A DNA stretch of 64,000 bases, taken from positions 558,001 to 622,000 of the forward strand of contig JACKMB010000001.1 in assembly GCA_024235615.1 (NCBI GenBank), in the 5' to 3' direction. A program made the translations under genes and the position numbers. The first letter of the stretch is position 1; the number at the start of each line of letters is the position of its first letter. This document shows positions 8,105-16,124 of the stretch, piece after piece. The notes beneath the pieces were generated by a model. The model saw only the letters and a list, made by a program, of their open reading frames with translations. It did not search any database and was not told the DNA's origin. Source of the DNA: Thauera sp. Lineage in GTDB: Bacteria > Pseudomonadota > Gammaproteobacteria > Burkholderiales > Rhodocyclaceae.

Positions 8105-8584
8105 TCAGGCAGCGGCCGAAGCCGGGGTGTTGGCCTTGGCGGCCCAGGCGCGCATCTTGTCGATGCCGGTCCAGTCGGCGTCCACATAGGTGATCGCCCC
8201 GGTCGGACAGGCGCTGGCACAGGCGGGGTTGCCCTCGCACAGGTCGCACTTCTGCACCTTGCCGGTGTCCTGGTTGTAGTTGATGGTGCCGAACGGGCAG
8301 GCGATCGTGCACACCTTGCAGCCGACGCAGGTGTCCTCGAACACCATCTTGGCGCCGGTCGTCAGGTCGATGCGGATCGCGTCCACCGGACAGGAGTTCA
8401 GGCACCAGGCCTCGGTGCACTGCGTGCAGGTGTAGGGCACCTTGCGGCCCTCGTGCTCGAAGTTGAACACCTTGATGCGCGACTTGCTCGGATTGATGAC
8501 CCCGGTGTGCTCGTAGGAACAGGCCATCTCGCATTGCAGACAGCCGGTGCACTTCGCGGGATCAATGTGCAGTGCTTTCCACAT
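8105..8584 (-). CDS. aorA: Four-cluster ferredoxin subunit of aldehyde oxidoreductase (AorA)
   Basis: 159 residues with four groups of cysteines: CTGCLQCEMAC near residue 17, CTQC with a distant C near 53, CVGCKVCTIACP near 90 and CDLCEGNPACASACP near 118. This pattern predicts up to four [4Fe-4S] clusters, as in the polyferredoxin subunit of Aromatoleum-type Aor. It carries electrons from AorB to AorC. An AAGGAG ribosome site precedes the ATG. It is the first gene of the aor operon; a palindrome that contains sigma-54-like elements lies 65-100 nt upstream. Confidence 0.92.
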   Translation of the reverse strand: MWKALHIDPAKCTGCLQCEMACSYEHTGVINPSKSRIKVFNFEHEGRKVPYTCTQCTEAWCLNSCPVDAIRIDLTTGAKMVFEDTCVGCKVCTIACPFGTINYNQDTGKVQKCDLCEGNPACASACPTGAITYVDADWTGIDKMRAWAAKANTPASAAA

Positions 8585-8649
8585 CGATCGTCTCCTTGTC
8601 GTTTATCGATTCCAGCGTTCGGTCGCCCGGGTGTGAGAGCACTGCCCGC

Positions 8650-8685
8650 GGCACGACCTATGCAAATACAAGCATAGGTCGTGCC
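8650..8685. promoter_or_regulatory. Palindrome with 14-bp arms and embedded GG-N10-GC elements upstream of aorA
   Basis: Perfect inverted repeat GGCACGACCTATGC (8650-8663) and its complement (8672-8685), separated by 8 nt. Each arm has the GG-N10-GC spacing of a sigma-54 -24/-12 promoter. On the minus strand it reads AGGCACGACCTATGCT, which would start transcription roughly 75 nt before aorA. No T-run follows on either strand, so it is less likely to be an intrinsic terminator of the upstream regulator gene. It could also be an operator. The promoter assignment is inference. Confidence 0.5.
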
Positions 8686-8714
8686 TGCCCTCGGGCAAGC
8701 AGGGATTACCCGAG

Positions 8715-10820
8715 TCAGGACGTTCCGCCCGCGCGTCCGAGCTTGCGGTAGAGGCGGTTGCGGCTCACCCCGAGCGTGCGCGCCGCCGCCGACAGGTTGC
8801 CGCCGACCTCGCGCATGACACGCTCGATCAGCTCGATCTCGAGCTGGTCGAGGCGCTTCGCACCGTGGCTCGCCAGCGCATCGGCCACCAACGGCGCCGC
8901 GGCACTCGCCGCCGTCGCGACCGGCGCGGCCGCTGCGACCGGCGGCGCCTTGGCACCGTCGACCGGATCGGCGAGGAAGAGATCCTCCGGCAGATGCTCC
9001 GGCCGAATCTCGCGCTCGCCCTCGTCGAGCAGCGCCACCGCGACCCGGATCACGTTCTGCAACTGGCGCACGTTGCCCGGCCAGCCGTGGCGCTCGACGA
9101 AGCGCATCACCTCGTCGCCGATCCACACGCCCTGCAGCCCGGCCTCGCGACACTCGCGGGCGAGAATGCGCTCGACGATGCAGCGGATGTCGCTGCGCTC
9201 GCGCAGCGCGGGCAAGGTCACGGTGAGGCTGTTGACGCGGTAATAGAGGTCCTCGCGAAACTCGCCGCGCGCGACCGCATCGCGCAGCACGCGGTGCGTC
9301 GCGCACACCAGCGAGATGTCGACCGGGATGGACTTGACCGAACCCACCGGCGTCACGCAGCGCTCCTGCAGCACGCGCAAGAGGCGCGCCTGCATGCCCA
9401 GCGGCATATCGCCGATCTCGTCGAGGAAGAGCGTGCCGCCGTGCGCCTGCTGGATCTTGCCGATCGCACCCTCCTTGCGCGCGCCGGTGAAGGCGCCGCC
9501 GACGTAGCCGAAGAGCTCGGACTCGATCAGGGTCTCCGGCACCGCGGCGCAGTTGAGCGCGACGAAGGGCCTGTCGGCGCGCGGCCCGCTGTTGTGGAAG
9601 GCCTGCGCGAAGAGCTCCTTGCCCACGCCGGACTCGCCCTGGATCAGCAGCGGGATGTCCTTGCCGAGGATGCGCCGCGCACGATCGACCGCGCGCCCGA
9701 TGCCCACGTCGCCGGTAGCCAGATCCGCGAGCGTGATCGGCCCCTCCGCCGCCTTCACCGGCCCCGCCTTCACCGGCGCAGCCGGGGGCGCGCAGCCGAC
9801 CGCCGCAGGCATCGGCTCCGCCGCGAGACTGCGCCCGCCCTCGCCGGCCTGGGACGCGCCGAAGGCGGTGAAGCGCGGGCGCAGCGAGCGCAGCTGGACG
9901 TGGATCTCGGTACCGTCGCGCAGGCCGAGCCGGATGAGCGCGTCGCTCGAGCTCATCGCGCGATCGACCACCTTGCCCAGGCCCTGGCGGAAGAGCTCGG
10001 CGAACGAGGCCCCGCCGCCGCACTCGACGCGGCGCCCGATCCACTCGCGCGCGATCGAGTTCGCGCCCGCCAGGTGTCCCTCCGGCGTAACCGCCACCAG
10101 GCCCTCCTGCAGGCTGCCGACGTACTCCGGACGCTCGTGGAAGGCGACCAGGATGTGGTTGGCGAACTCGGCCTCGAAGAGGCGCTTCTCGATCAGCTGC
10201 ACCGACAGCCGCACCAGGCCGAGGGAGTGGCGTTGGTGCATGCGCTGCTCGCAGGACACGTCGAGCACGCCTGCGAGCGCCCCGCGCGGGTCGCGGATCG
10301 GCGCCGCGGTACAGGACAGGAAGCCGTTGCGGTCGAGGTAGTGCTCCCCGCCCAGCACCACCGTGGGCGCGGCGGTCGCGATCGCGGTCCCGATGGCGTT
10401 GGTCCCGCGCGCAGCCTCGCTCCAGCACGCACCCGGCTGCAGCGCCACCCGGCTCGCGCGGTCGACGAACTCGGCGTCGCCCAGGCTGTGCAGGATCATG
10501 CCCTGCGGGTCCGACAGGATCACCAGGCTGCCCGAGGCACGGATCTGCTCGAACACATGCTCCATGACCCCGCTGGCGTAGTCGAGCAGGCCGCGGTTGC
10601 ACTCGCGCGCCTCGGCCAGCTGCAGGCGGCCGGCGTTGTCGACGTCGCTGCGGCCGTCGGCCTCCATCCCGCGCTCGCGGCAACGCAGCCACGACTCGAC
10701 GATGAGCGGGGACAGGCCCGCATCGGGTGCGCGCCCCTCCCCGAAAAACTGGCTGCGCGCCAGGCGGATCGCGTCCTCGCGGACGGCCGGCGCCGTCGCG
10801 GTCTGTTGCATGACTTCCAT
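8715..10820 (-). CDS. Sigma-54-dependent activator of the AcoR type (GAF-PAS-AAA+-Fis)
   Basis: 701 residues. The N-terminal ~230 residues form the GAF-type sensor of AcoR proteins (ending in SVQLIEKRLFEAEFANHIL), followed by a PAS-like segment (EGLVAVTPEGHLAGANS). The AAA+ domain has Walker A GESGVGKE, the sigma-54-contacting GAFTGA loop, Walker B GGTLFLDEIGD and arginine-finger region FREDLYYR. The C-terminal Fis-type helix-turn-helix is LSAAARTLGVSRNRLYRKL. There is no receiver domain, so it senses a ligand directly. GGAGGAG precedes the ATG. It sits between the aor operon and divergent pedF, and strong sigma-54 promoters precede pedF and several PQQ genes, which are the likely targets. 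Confidence 0.95.
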   Translation of the reverse strand: MEVMQQTATAPAVREDAIRLARSQFFGEGRAPDAGLSPLIVESWLRCRERGMEADGRSDVDNAGRLQLAEARECNRGLLDYASGVMEHVFEQIRASGSLVILSDPQGMILHSLGDAEFVDRASRVALQPGACWSEAARGTNAIGTAIATAAPTVVLGGEHYLDRNGFLSCTAAPIRDPRGALAGVLDVSCEQRMHQRHSLGLVRLSVQLIEKRLFEAEFANHILVAFHERPEYVGSLQEGLVAVTPEGHLAGANSIAREWIGRRVECGGGASFAELFRQGLGKVVDRAMSSSDALIRLGLRDGTEIHVQLRSLRPRFTAFGASQAGEGGRSLAAEPMPAAVGCAPPAAPVKAGPVKAAEGPITLADLATGDVGIGRAVDRARRILGKDIPLLIQGESGVGKELFAQAFHNSGPRADRPFVALNCAAVPETLIESELFGYVGGAFTGARKEGAIGKIQQAHGGTLFLDEIGDMPLGMQARLLRVLQERCVTPVGSVKSIPVDISLVCATHRVLRDAVARGEFREDLYYRVNSLTVTLPALRERSDIRCIVERILARECREAGLQGVWIGDEVMRFVERHGWPGNVRQLQNVIRVAVALLDEGEREIRPEHLPEDLFLADPVDGAKAPPVAAAAPVATAASAAAPLVADALASHGAKRLDQLEIELIERVMREVGGNLSAAARTLGVSRNRLYRKLGRAGGTS

Positions 10821-11025
10821 GTCTCCTCCGGGCAGTCGTTCCGTCCGATCCGGCCGGCGACCGCCTCTAGTCGTCTCTCACTTCGATTCAAAACGTAGCA
10901 CCTGATGCGGATCGATACAAACCCGCTGCTCCGGCGGCGAAGGAGCAAGCAGGAATCCTGCCAGGCCGCTGTCGCCATGGCGGCCTGAACTTGAGGCAGG
11001 TCATGCTCCGAGCGCTGGACGCACA

Positions 11026-11040
11026 TGGCACAGGGTTTGC
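11026..11040 (+). promoter_or_regulatory. Sigma-54 promoter of the pedF operon
   Basis: TGGCACAGGGTTTGC matches the -24/-12 consensus (TGGCAC-N5-TTGC) at every defined base, with GG at 11027-11028 and GC at 11039-11040 exactly ten bases apart. Transcription would start near 11052, giving a ~56-nt leader before the GTG of pedF. The 287-nt region between the divergent regulator and pedF also holds a dyad TGCTCC/GGAGCA (10927-10947, 9-nt spacer) about 80 nt upstream, a plausible activator site. Confidence 0.88.
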
Positions 11041-11107
11041 AGTAGGACCTGCATCCGGGGTGAACCGGACCTGATCGACACACCACCACATCGAAGAGGA
11101 AGACAAG

Positions 11108-11557
11108 GTGAATACTCGTACCATCAAGGAGAACCTGCGCAAGCGCCTGGCGATCACCGCAACCGGCCTCGCCCTCGCCGCCGCCAGCACATTCGCCCAC
11201 GCCCACGGCGACGTCACGCCGCAGGCGGTCGATACGTCCTCGCTCAAGCAGCTCGGCGAGACCTGGGTGACAGCGAACCCCTACCGCGGCAACAAGGACG
11301 CGATCCGCATCGGCGACTCCGCCTTCAACCAGAACTGCGCGCGCTGCCACGGCCTCGGCGCGGTCTCCGGCGGCATCGCACCCGACCTGCGCCTGCTCGA
11401 CATCAATGACGACGACACCGACGAGTTCTTCATCGGCAAGGTCCGCAACGGCGTCACCCGCAACGGCGCGGTCTACATGCCGCCCTTCGAGGGCATGCTG
11501 ACCCAGGAGGCCATGTGGGCCATCCGCGCCTGGCTGGAGACCGTCCATGAAAACTGA
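11108..11557 (+). CDS. pedF: Cytochrome c-550 PedF, electron acceptor of the quinoprotein dehydrogenase
   Basis: 149 residues from a GTG at 11108. Signal peptide: a basic start (NTRTIKENLRKRL), a hydrophobic Ala/Leu core and cleavage near AHAHG. One haem motif CARCH lies near residue 77, and a likely axial Met in YMPPFEGML near residue 126. This matches the small periplasmic cytochrome c-550 that takes electrons from PQQ ethanol dehydrogenases (ExaB/PedF type). It is preceded by a perfect sigma-54 promoter, and the following binding-protein gene overlaps its end by 11 nt. Confidence 0.9.
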   Translation: MNTRTIKENLRKRLAITATGLALAAASTFAHAHGDVTPQAVDTSSLKQLGETWVTANPYRGNKDAIRIGDSAFNQNCARCHGLGAVSGGIAPDLRLLDINDDDTDEFFIGKVRNGVTRNGAVYMPPFEGMLTQEAMWAIRAWLETVHEN

Positions 11558-12392
11558 TCGCCGCCGCTTCCTGCTCACCGCCGGCGCGCTCGCCGTCCTC
11601 GCCGCCAGCCCGGCACGGGCGGCCGCGGCCGAGCTCGAGTTGCAGCAGCCGGGCACGCTGCGTGTCGCGGTCTACGCCAACTTCGCGCCCTGGTCGAGCG
11701 CCGGCAAGGGCATCGAGACCGCGCTCGGGCGCGCCCTCGCCGAACGCCTGGGCCTGCAGCCGCAGGTCGTGGAGTTTCCCGCCGACGAGAACATGAACGA
11801 CGACCTGCGCAACATGGTCTGGCGTGGCCACTACCTCGGCCACAAGCCGGGCGACGTGATGCTGCACGTGCCGGTCGACCCGCGCTTCGCCGCCGCCAAC
11901 AAGCAGGTGAAGATCTTCGGCCCCTACCACCTCGAGACCATCGCGCTCGCCCGCCTGCCCGAGCGCGTGCCCGCCCCGGGCGGCTCGGCCGACGCCAGCT
12001 TCGGGGTGTTCGAGCAGGAGCGCATCGGCGCCGAGCTCGACTCGCACGCAAGCGATTTCCTGCGCCACATCCTGGGCGGCCGCCTGCAGCCCAACGTCAC
12101 CCACTTCCGCAGCGTGGGCGAGGCGGTGGCGGCGATGAAGCGCGGCGAGGTCGCCGCGGTCATGGCCTCGCGCTCCGAGCTCGAGGCCGCGCTCGGGGGC
12201 GACGCGGCGATCGCGCTCGACACCCTGTCGATGCCCGAGCTGCGGGTCAACTCCTGGCCGCTCGGGATGGCGGTCAAGGCCGAGCACGGCGGCCTGGAGC
12301 AGGCCTTGTCGGGCGCGATCGCCGAGCTGCAGCGCTCCGGCGAGCTCGGCCGGATCTTCGCCGCACACGGGGTGAAGCAGCGCACGCCCTGA
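11547..12392 (+). CDS. Quinoprotein-associated periplasmic binding protein (MoxJ-like)
   Basis: 281 residues. The start MKTDRRRFLLTAGALAVLAASPARA is a twin-arginine-type leader. The rest is a family-3-like periplasmic binding fold (GTLRVAVYANFAPWSS near the start, GVFEQERIGAELDSH in the middle, WPLGMAVKAEHGGL near the end). Relatives of MoxJ are regularly found beside quinoprotein dehydrogenases; they are thought to help assembly or electron transfer rather than transport. No permease follows it here. It overlaps pedF by 11 nt, so both depend on the same sigma-54 promoter. REP units follow its stop. Confidence 0.85.
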   Translation: MKTDRRRFLLTAGALAVLAASPARAAAAELELQQPGTLRVAVYANFAPWSSAGKGIETALGRALAERLGLQPQVVEFPADENMNDDLRNMVWRGHYLGHKPGDVMLHVPVDPRFAAANKQVKIFGPYHLETIALARLPERVPAPGGSADASFGVFEQERIGAELDSHASDFLRHILGGRLQPNVTHFRSVGEAVAAMKRGEVAAVMASRSELEAALGGDAAIALDTLSMPELRVNSWPLGMAVKAEHGGLEQALSGAIAELQRSGELGRIFAAHGVKQRTP

Positions 12393-12431
12393 CGCTTCGC
12401 TGCAGCGCCGACCGAGCACATCCCTCCAAAG

Positions 12432-12822
12432 GTTCGCGGCTGCCGCCGCTCCTACAAGACTCCGGAAACACGTCGGTTTTTGTAGGAGCGCCGGCAGGCG
12501 CGAACACGGCGGCACAACTGCCGCCCACACGCCTCGCCCCGTCACCCCCCCATTCGCAGCTGCCGCAGCTCCTACAGGAGGTCCGGGACGCGCGGCGGTT
12601 CATGTAGGAGCGCCGGCAGGCGCGAACACGGCGGCACGATCCCCACCCACACGCCTCGCCCGTCCACCGCCCATTCGCGGCTGCCGCCGCTCCTACAGAA
12701 AAGGCGGCGGTGGCGTCCGGGAAACGCATCTATCACCGGAGCGCCGGGTTCGCAGCTGCCGCAGCTCCTACAGGAGGTCCGGGACGCGCGGCGGTTCATG
12801 TAGGAGCGCCGGCAGGCGCGAA
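12432..12822. repeat. REP array of alternating inverted units
   Basis: Seven REP-type cores in alternating orientation at about 12432-12456 (reverse), 12481-12504 (forward), 12552-12576 (reverse), 12603-12627 (forward), 12673-12698 (reverse), 12749-12773 (reverse) and 12799-12822 (forward). Two core variants occur: one beginning TGTAGGAGCGCCGGCAGGCG and one reading TTCGCGGCTGCCGCCGCTCC in reverse. The blocks 12552-12627 and 12749-12822 are near-identical duplications, including the spacer GGAGGTCCGGGACGCGCGGC. The array fills most of the space between the 3' ends of two convergent genes. No open frame of interest is seen in it. Confidence 0.88.
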
Positions 12823-12862
12823 TTCAGCTGCAGTCGCCGGCACTCAACGCCCAGAAAACGAC

Positions 12863-12885
12863 GAAGGCCCGCAGCGCGGGCCTTC
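12863..12885. terminator. Bidirectional intrinsic terminator
   Basis: GAAGGCCCGC (12863-12872), a three-base loop, and GCGGGCCTTC (12876-12885) form a perfect 10-bp stem. TTGTT follows on the plus strand and GTTTTC on the minus strand, so it can end transcription from both sides. It would terminate the cache-domain gene (minus) and the pedF transcript (plus). Confidence 0.85.
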
Positions 12886-12899
12886 TTGTTGCTCCACCC

Positions 12900-12935
12900 T
12901 GCTCCGCACTGGAGCATGTGCTCCATAACGGAGCA
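12900..12935. promoter_or_regulatory. Two tandem 17-bp palindromes TGCTCC-N5-GGAGCA
   Basis: Perfect palindromes at 12900-12916 and 12919-12935, centres 19 bp apart, with an extra half-site TGCTCC at 12890-12895. They match, with small changes, dyads in the PQQ-gene regulatory regions (15963-15979 and 57932-57948), so they look like sites for the same DNA-binding protein. The location is odd: between a terminator and the 3' end of the cache gene, with no gene start nearby. Confidence 0.55.
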
Positions 12936-12946
12936 ACCAACTGCAC

Positions 12947-13804
12947 TCACTCCAGGTAGTGACCCACGCCGACCAGCGAAGTCCCGACCTTGCGCACATA
13001 GGAACGCTTGTTCTCGACCGCGTTGGTCACCGGGTTGCGCCACACGTAATCGACCGTGGCCTCGTCGGCCTTCTGCAGCCTGGCGATCATCTCGGCGACC
13101 AAGGCATTGCCGGCGGCGTCGCGCAGGCCGAGCGCGTCGGTGTCGGACAAGGCGGGGTTCATGCCCATCGCCTCGAAGCGGCCGCTCTCCATGTTCACCA
13201 TGAACACATAGAGGTCGTCCTTGACGAATTCGCCACGGCGGTCGTTGAAGCGCGCCGCCGCCTGCGCGCCGCCCTCGCTGCGCGCCACCGCTACCGCGCG
13301 CTCGAGCATCGCGCGCGCGTCATCCGCGCTCGCGCGCGGCGCCGAGTAGCCCACGCCGACCACGTACTGGCCGAGCTTGCGAACGTAGCTCACCTTGGGC
13401 TCGACCTTGTTGGTCGCGCGGTTCAGCCACACGTAGCGCACCGTCGCCTCCTGGGTGACGCGGGTGGCGTCGATCATCTCGCGGAACAGCGGGTTGCCCG
13501 CCGCGTCCGTGGTGTCGAGGACCTTGAGCCCGACCAGCGCCTCGGGCGCCGCGCCGCTGGCGTGATACACGCCCTTGTCGTCGATCGCGAAGACGTAGAG
13601 GTCCTTGCGGACGAAGTTGCCCTGGCGGTCGTTGAAGGCTGCAAAGGCACGCTCGGCGCCGTTCTCCTCCATGTAGCGCACGGCCTGCTCGAACATCGTG
13701 CGCGCCTCGCGAGGTGTCGCGCGGTCGGCCGCATGCGCGGCCGTCCCGACGCCGACCGCGAGCACGACCGCGGTGGCGAAGCTGGATAGCTGTATCTGTC
13801 TCAT
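12947..13804 (-). CDS. Exported protein with two cache-type sensor domains
   Basis: 285 residues. A signal peptide (QLSSFATAVVLAVGVGTAAHAA) is followed by two similar ~120-residue repeats. Each contains a segment like AFAAFNDRQGNFVRKDLYVF and a closing SYVRKLGQYVVGVGY. This is the small cache (sCache_2-like) fold of extracytoplasmic ligand sensors, here without a kinase, methyl-accepting or membrane output domain. It lies downstream of the PQQ dehydrogenase on the same strand. It may bind a small acid or alcohol in the periplasm, but the ligand is not indicated by the sequence. Confidence 0.8.
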   Translation of the reverse strand: MRQIQLSSFATAVVLAVGVGTAAHAADRATPREARTMFEQAVRYMEENGAERAFAAFNDRQGNFVRKDLYVFAIDDKGVYHASGAAPEALVGLKVLDTTDAAGNPLFREMIDATRVTQEATVRYVWLNRATNKVEPKVSYVRKLGQYVVGVGYSAPRASADDARAMLERAVAVARSEGGAQAAARFNDRRGEFVKDDLYVFMVNMESGRFEAMGMNPALSDTDALGLRDAAGNALVAEMIARLQKADEATVDYVWRNPVTNAVENKRSYVRKVGTSLVGVGHYLE

Positions 13805-13885
13805 CGGAAATGCTCCATGTTGCCGAAAAATCCTGTCTGTTCCTCACGCCGCGCCCGCAGCCGCTCACGCAGCCTCCCGACACGA

Positions 13886-13955
13886 CGCGGCCCGGGCGCC
13901 ATCGCGTCCGGGCCGCGGGGAGTGCGGCGCCAAGGCCTGCGGCCGCCCGCAGGCC
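13886..13955 (-). terminator. Two GC-rich hairpins after the PQQ dehydrogenase gene
   Basis: Stem 1 is CGCGGCCCGG (13886-13895) with its complement at 13908-13917. Stem 2 is GGCCTGCGG (13934-13942) with its complement at 13947-13955. They follow the dehydrogenase stop at 13972 on the minus strand. Neither has a clear T-run, so they may stabilise the message or reduce read-through into the cache gene rather than fully terminate. Confidence 0.5.
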
Positions 13956-13971
13956 GCCGCAGGCACCGCGA

Positions 13972-15780
13972 TCAGCTCTTGTGCAGCTTGAACACCCAGA
14001 CGGTGCCGCCCTGCTCGAGGAAGTTCACCCGCTTGGCGACGTCGCCGCCCCACAGCGGCACCGCGCCACCCCAGCCCGAGACCACTGCGACGTACTGCTC
14101 GCCGTCGACTTCCCAGGTCACCGGCGGCGCGATCACGCCCGAGCCGGTCTGGAATTTCCACGCCTCCTCGCCGGTCTTGGCGTTGACCGCCTTCAGGTAG
14201 CCCTCGGGCGTGCCATAGAACACCAGGTTGCCGCCGGTGCTGAGCACCCCGCCCCACAGCGGCGCGTTGTTCTTGACCTCCCAGACGATCTTGCCGGTGA
14301 CCGGGTCGATCGCGCGCATCGCGCCGATGTAGTCCTCGTACAGCGGCTTGATGGTGAAGCCGGCGCCAAGGTAGGCCGCGCCGCGCTTGTAGCTCACCGG
14401 CTCGTTCCAGATGTCCATGCCCCACTCGTTGGCCGGCACGTAGAACAGGCCGGTGTCGGGGCTGTAGCCCATGGGCATCTGGTTCTTGCCGCCAAGGAAG
14501 GACGGCGCCGCGAACACCGGCTTGCCTTTGCCGCCCTCGCCGGCGGCGCCCTCGGCAAAGGGATTGGGCGGACGCTTGTCGTCGTTGGTGATCGGGCGGC
14601 CGGTCTCCAGGTCGTAACCCTTGGCCCAGTCGATGCGGGTCAGGAAGGGATAGGCGCCGAGCAGCTTGCCGTTGGTGCGGTCATTGACGAAGAAGAAGCC
14701 GTTGCGGTCGGCCTTGGCGCCGGCCTTGACGAGCTTGCCGCTCTTCGGATCCTTGTACTCGAAGGAGATGAATTCGTTCACCCCGTCGAAGTCCCAGCCG
14801 TCGTGCGGCGTGTTCTGGTAATGCCAGACGATCTTGCCGGTGTCCGGATCGACCGCGACGGTGGAGGAAGAGTACAGGTTGTCACCCGGACGCAGCCAGG
14901 AGTTCCACGGCGCCGGGTTGCCGGTGCCCATGAAGATCAGGTTCACATCCGGATCGTAGTAGGCGGTCTGCCAGGTCGCGGCGCCGCCGGTCTTCCACAG
15001 GTCGCCCGGCCAGGTGGCGTTGGTCGTCCCGGAGATGCCGTTCTCGATCTCCTTGCCGTCCTTGTCGTACTTGTAGCCCATGTGGCCCTCGACCACCGGG
15101 CGCACCCACACCTTCTTGCCGGTCTTGGCGTCACGCGCCTCGACGCGGCCGATGACGCCGAACTCGCCGCCCGACACCCCAGTGATGACCATGCCCTTGA
15201 CGATCTGCGGCGCAGCCGTCATCGAGTAGCCGGCCTTGTAGTCGTCGATCTTCTCGCGCCACACCACCTTGCCGGTGTCGCGGTTGAGCGCGACGATCTG
15301 CGCATCCAGGGTGCCGAAGATCACCAGGTCGCCGTAGAGCGCGGCGCCGCGGTTGATCACGTCGCAGCACGGCATGATGCCCTCGGGCAGGCGGTGCTCG
15401 TACTTCCACAGCTTCTGGCCGGTCTTGGCGTCGAGCGCATAGATGCGGCTATAGGACGCGGTCACGAACATCTTGCCGTCGTGGATCAGCGGCTGCGACT
15501 GCTGACCGCGCTGCTTCTCGCCGCCGAAGGAGAACGCCCACACCGGGACCAGGTCCTTCACGGTGTCGACATTGACCTTGGCGAGCGGGCTGTAGCGCTG
15601 GCCCTTGGTGCCCAGGCCGTTGGTGACGATCTGATGGGTGGTCTCGGCATCCTTCAGGATGTCCTCGTCGGTCACGCTCGCGGCCTGCGCCGTGGCGCCC
15701 ATTCCCGCTGCAGCCAGCGCGACCGTAAGCGCGGTCAGCATTGCCGGCAGGCTGCGCGGACGCTTATCGTTTTTCATCAT
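13972..15780 (-). CDS. PQQ-dependent alcohol dehydrogenase, lanthanide-type active site
   Basis: 602 residues with a signal peptide (cleavage near AQAAS). It is the periplasmic eight-bladed quinoprotein of the ethanol/methanol dehydrogenase family, oxidising alcohols to aldehydes and passing electrons to cytochrome c-550. Visible features: adjacent cysteines CC at 138-139 that form the disulfide over PQQ, metal-ligand Glu in SGGEFG (206), Asn in TGNPAPWN (288), and catalytic Asp 330 in [11 protein letters not shown]. The Asp at +2 (332) is the extra ligand diagnostic of lanthanide-dependent enzymes (XoxF, PedH); calcium enzymes have Ala, Ser or Thr there. GGAGGAG precedes the ATG pair. A sigma-54 promoter lies ~85 nt upstream. 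Confidence 0.93.
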   Translation of the reverse strand: MMKNDKRPRSLPAMLTALTVALAAAGMGATAQAASVTDEDILKDAETTHQIVTNGLGTKGQRYSPLAKVNVDTVKDLVPVWAFSFGGEKQRGQQSQPLIHDGKMFVTASYSRIYALDAKTGQKLWKYEHRLPEGIMPCCDVINRGAALYGDLVIFGTLDAQIVALNRDTGKVVWREKIDDYKAGYSMTAAPQIVKGMVITGVSGGEFGVIGRVEARDAKTGKKVWVRPVVEGHMGYKYDKDGKEIENGISGTTNATWPGDLWKTGGAATWQTAYYDPDVNLIFMGTGNPAPWNSWLRPGDNLYSSSTVAVDPDTGKIVWHYQNTPHDGWDFDGVNEFISFEYKDPKSGKLVKAGAKADRNGFFFVNDRTNGKLLGAYPFLTRIDWAKGYDLETGRPITNDDKRPPNPFAEGAAGEGGKGKPVFAAPSFLGGKNQMPMGYSPDTGLFYVPANEWGMDIWNEPVSYKRGAAYLGAGFTIKPLYEDYIGAMRAIDPVTGKIVWEVKNNAPLWGGVLSTGGNLVFYGTPEGYLKAVNAKTGEEAWKFQTGSGVIAPPVTWEVDGEQYVAVVSGWGGAVPLWGGDVAKRVNFLEQGGTVWVFKLHKS

Positions 15781-15863
15781 CGACTCCTCCTTGGGTTTCT
15801 TTCGAAGCTTTTCCGGGTGGTGTAGCTTCCGGCGCCGCGTACGTGCCGGACCACGACATCACC

Positions 15864-15878
15864 GCAAAGCCCGTGCCA
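15864..15878 (-). promoter_or_regulatory. Sigma-54 promoter of the PQQ alcohol dehydrogenase
   Basis: On the minus strand the sequence is TGGCACGGGCTTTGC, a perfect TGGCAC-N5-TTGC match. The -12 GC lies at 15864-15865 and the -24 GG at 15876-15877. The start of transcription should be near 15852, about 70 nt before the ATG. It is oriented away from the promoter at 16053, and the two share the region between them. Confidence 0.88.
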
Positions 15879-15933
15879 GGCCCGCGCGCCCCCCATTCGG
15901 CGCCTGCGCTGCTCCAGCAGCCGGCGCAATCCG

Positions 15934-15979
15934 AACACCTGCTGTAACACTTGAGCACAGGGTGTTTCGCTTCGGAACA
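15934..15979. promoter_or_regulatory. Dyads between two divergent sigma-54 promoters (putative activator sites)
   Basis: A 17-bp dyad TGTTTC-GCTTC-GGAACA spans 15963-15979. A second pair, AACACC (15934-15939) and GGTGTT (15961-15966), overlaps its left side, and a weaker TGTAAC-N5-AGCACA lies at 15943-15959. They sit 75-130 bp from the -24 elements of both flanking promoters, the usual distance for enhancer-like sites of sigma-54 activators. Assignment to the regulator at 8715-10820 is inference. Confidence 0.5.
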
Positions 15980-16052
15980 GCCCCCTTGCTGCGAGTTGCT
16001 CCGGCCGGCGCCTCCGCGCGGCCAAGCCGCAACGGCGCCGTGACGACGGCGC

Positions 16053-16067
16053 TGGCACGTGGTTTGC
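16053..16067 (+). promoter_or_regulatory. Sigma-54 promoter of the SoxYZ-like/metallohydrolase operon
   Basis: TGGCACGTGGTTTGC, again a perfect -24/-12 match with GG at 16054-16055 and GC at 16066-16067. Transcription should start near 16079, which excludes the in-frame ATG at 16068 as a start and supports the ATG at 16125 (preceded by CAGGAG). Confidence 0.88.
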
Positions 16068-16124
16068 ATGACCGACGTCCTGCACCCAGGCGTGCGCATC
16101 GCGCGCCGAACCACAGGAGTCCCG

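Noticed and set aside
16059..16124. Earlier starts for the SoxYZ-like gene
   Set aside because: They lie at the -12 element of the sigma-54 promoter, before the expected transcript start.
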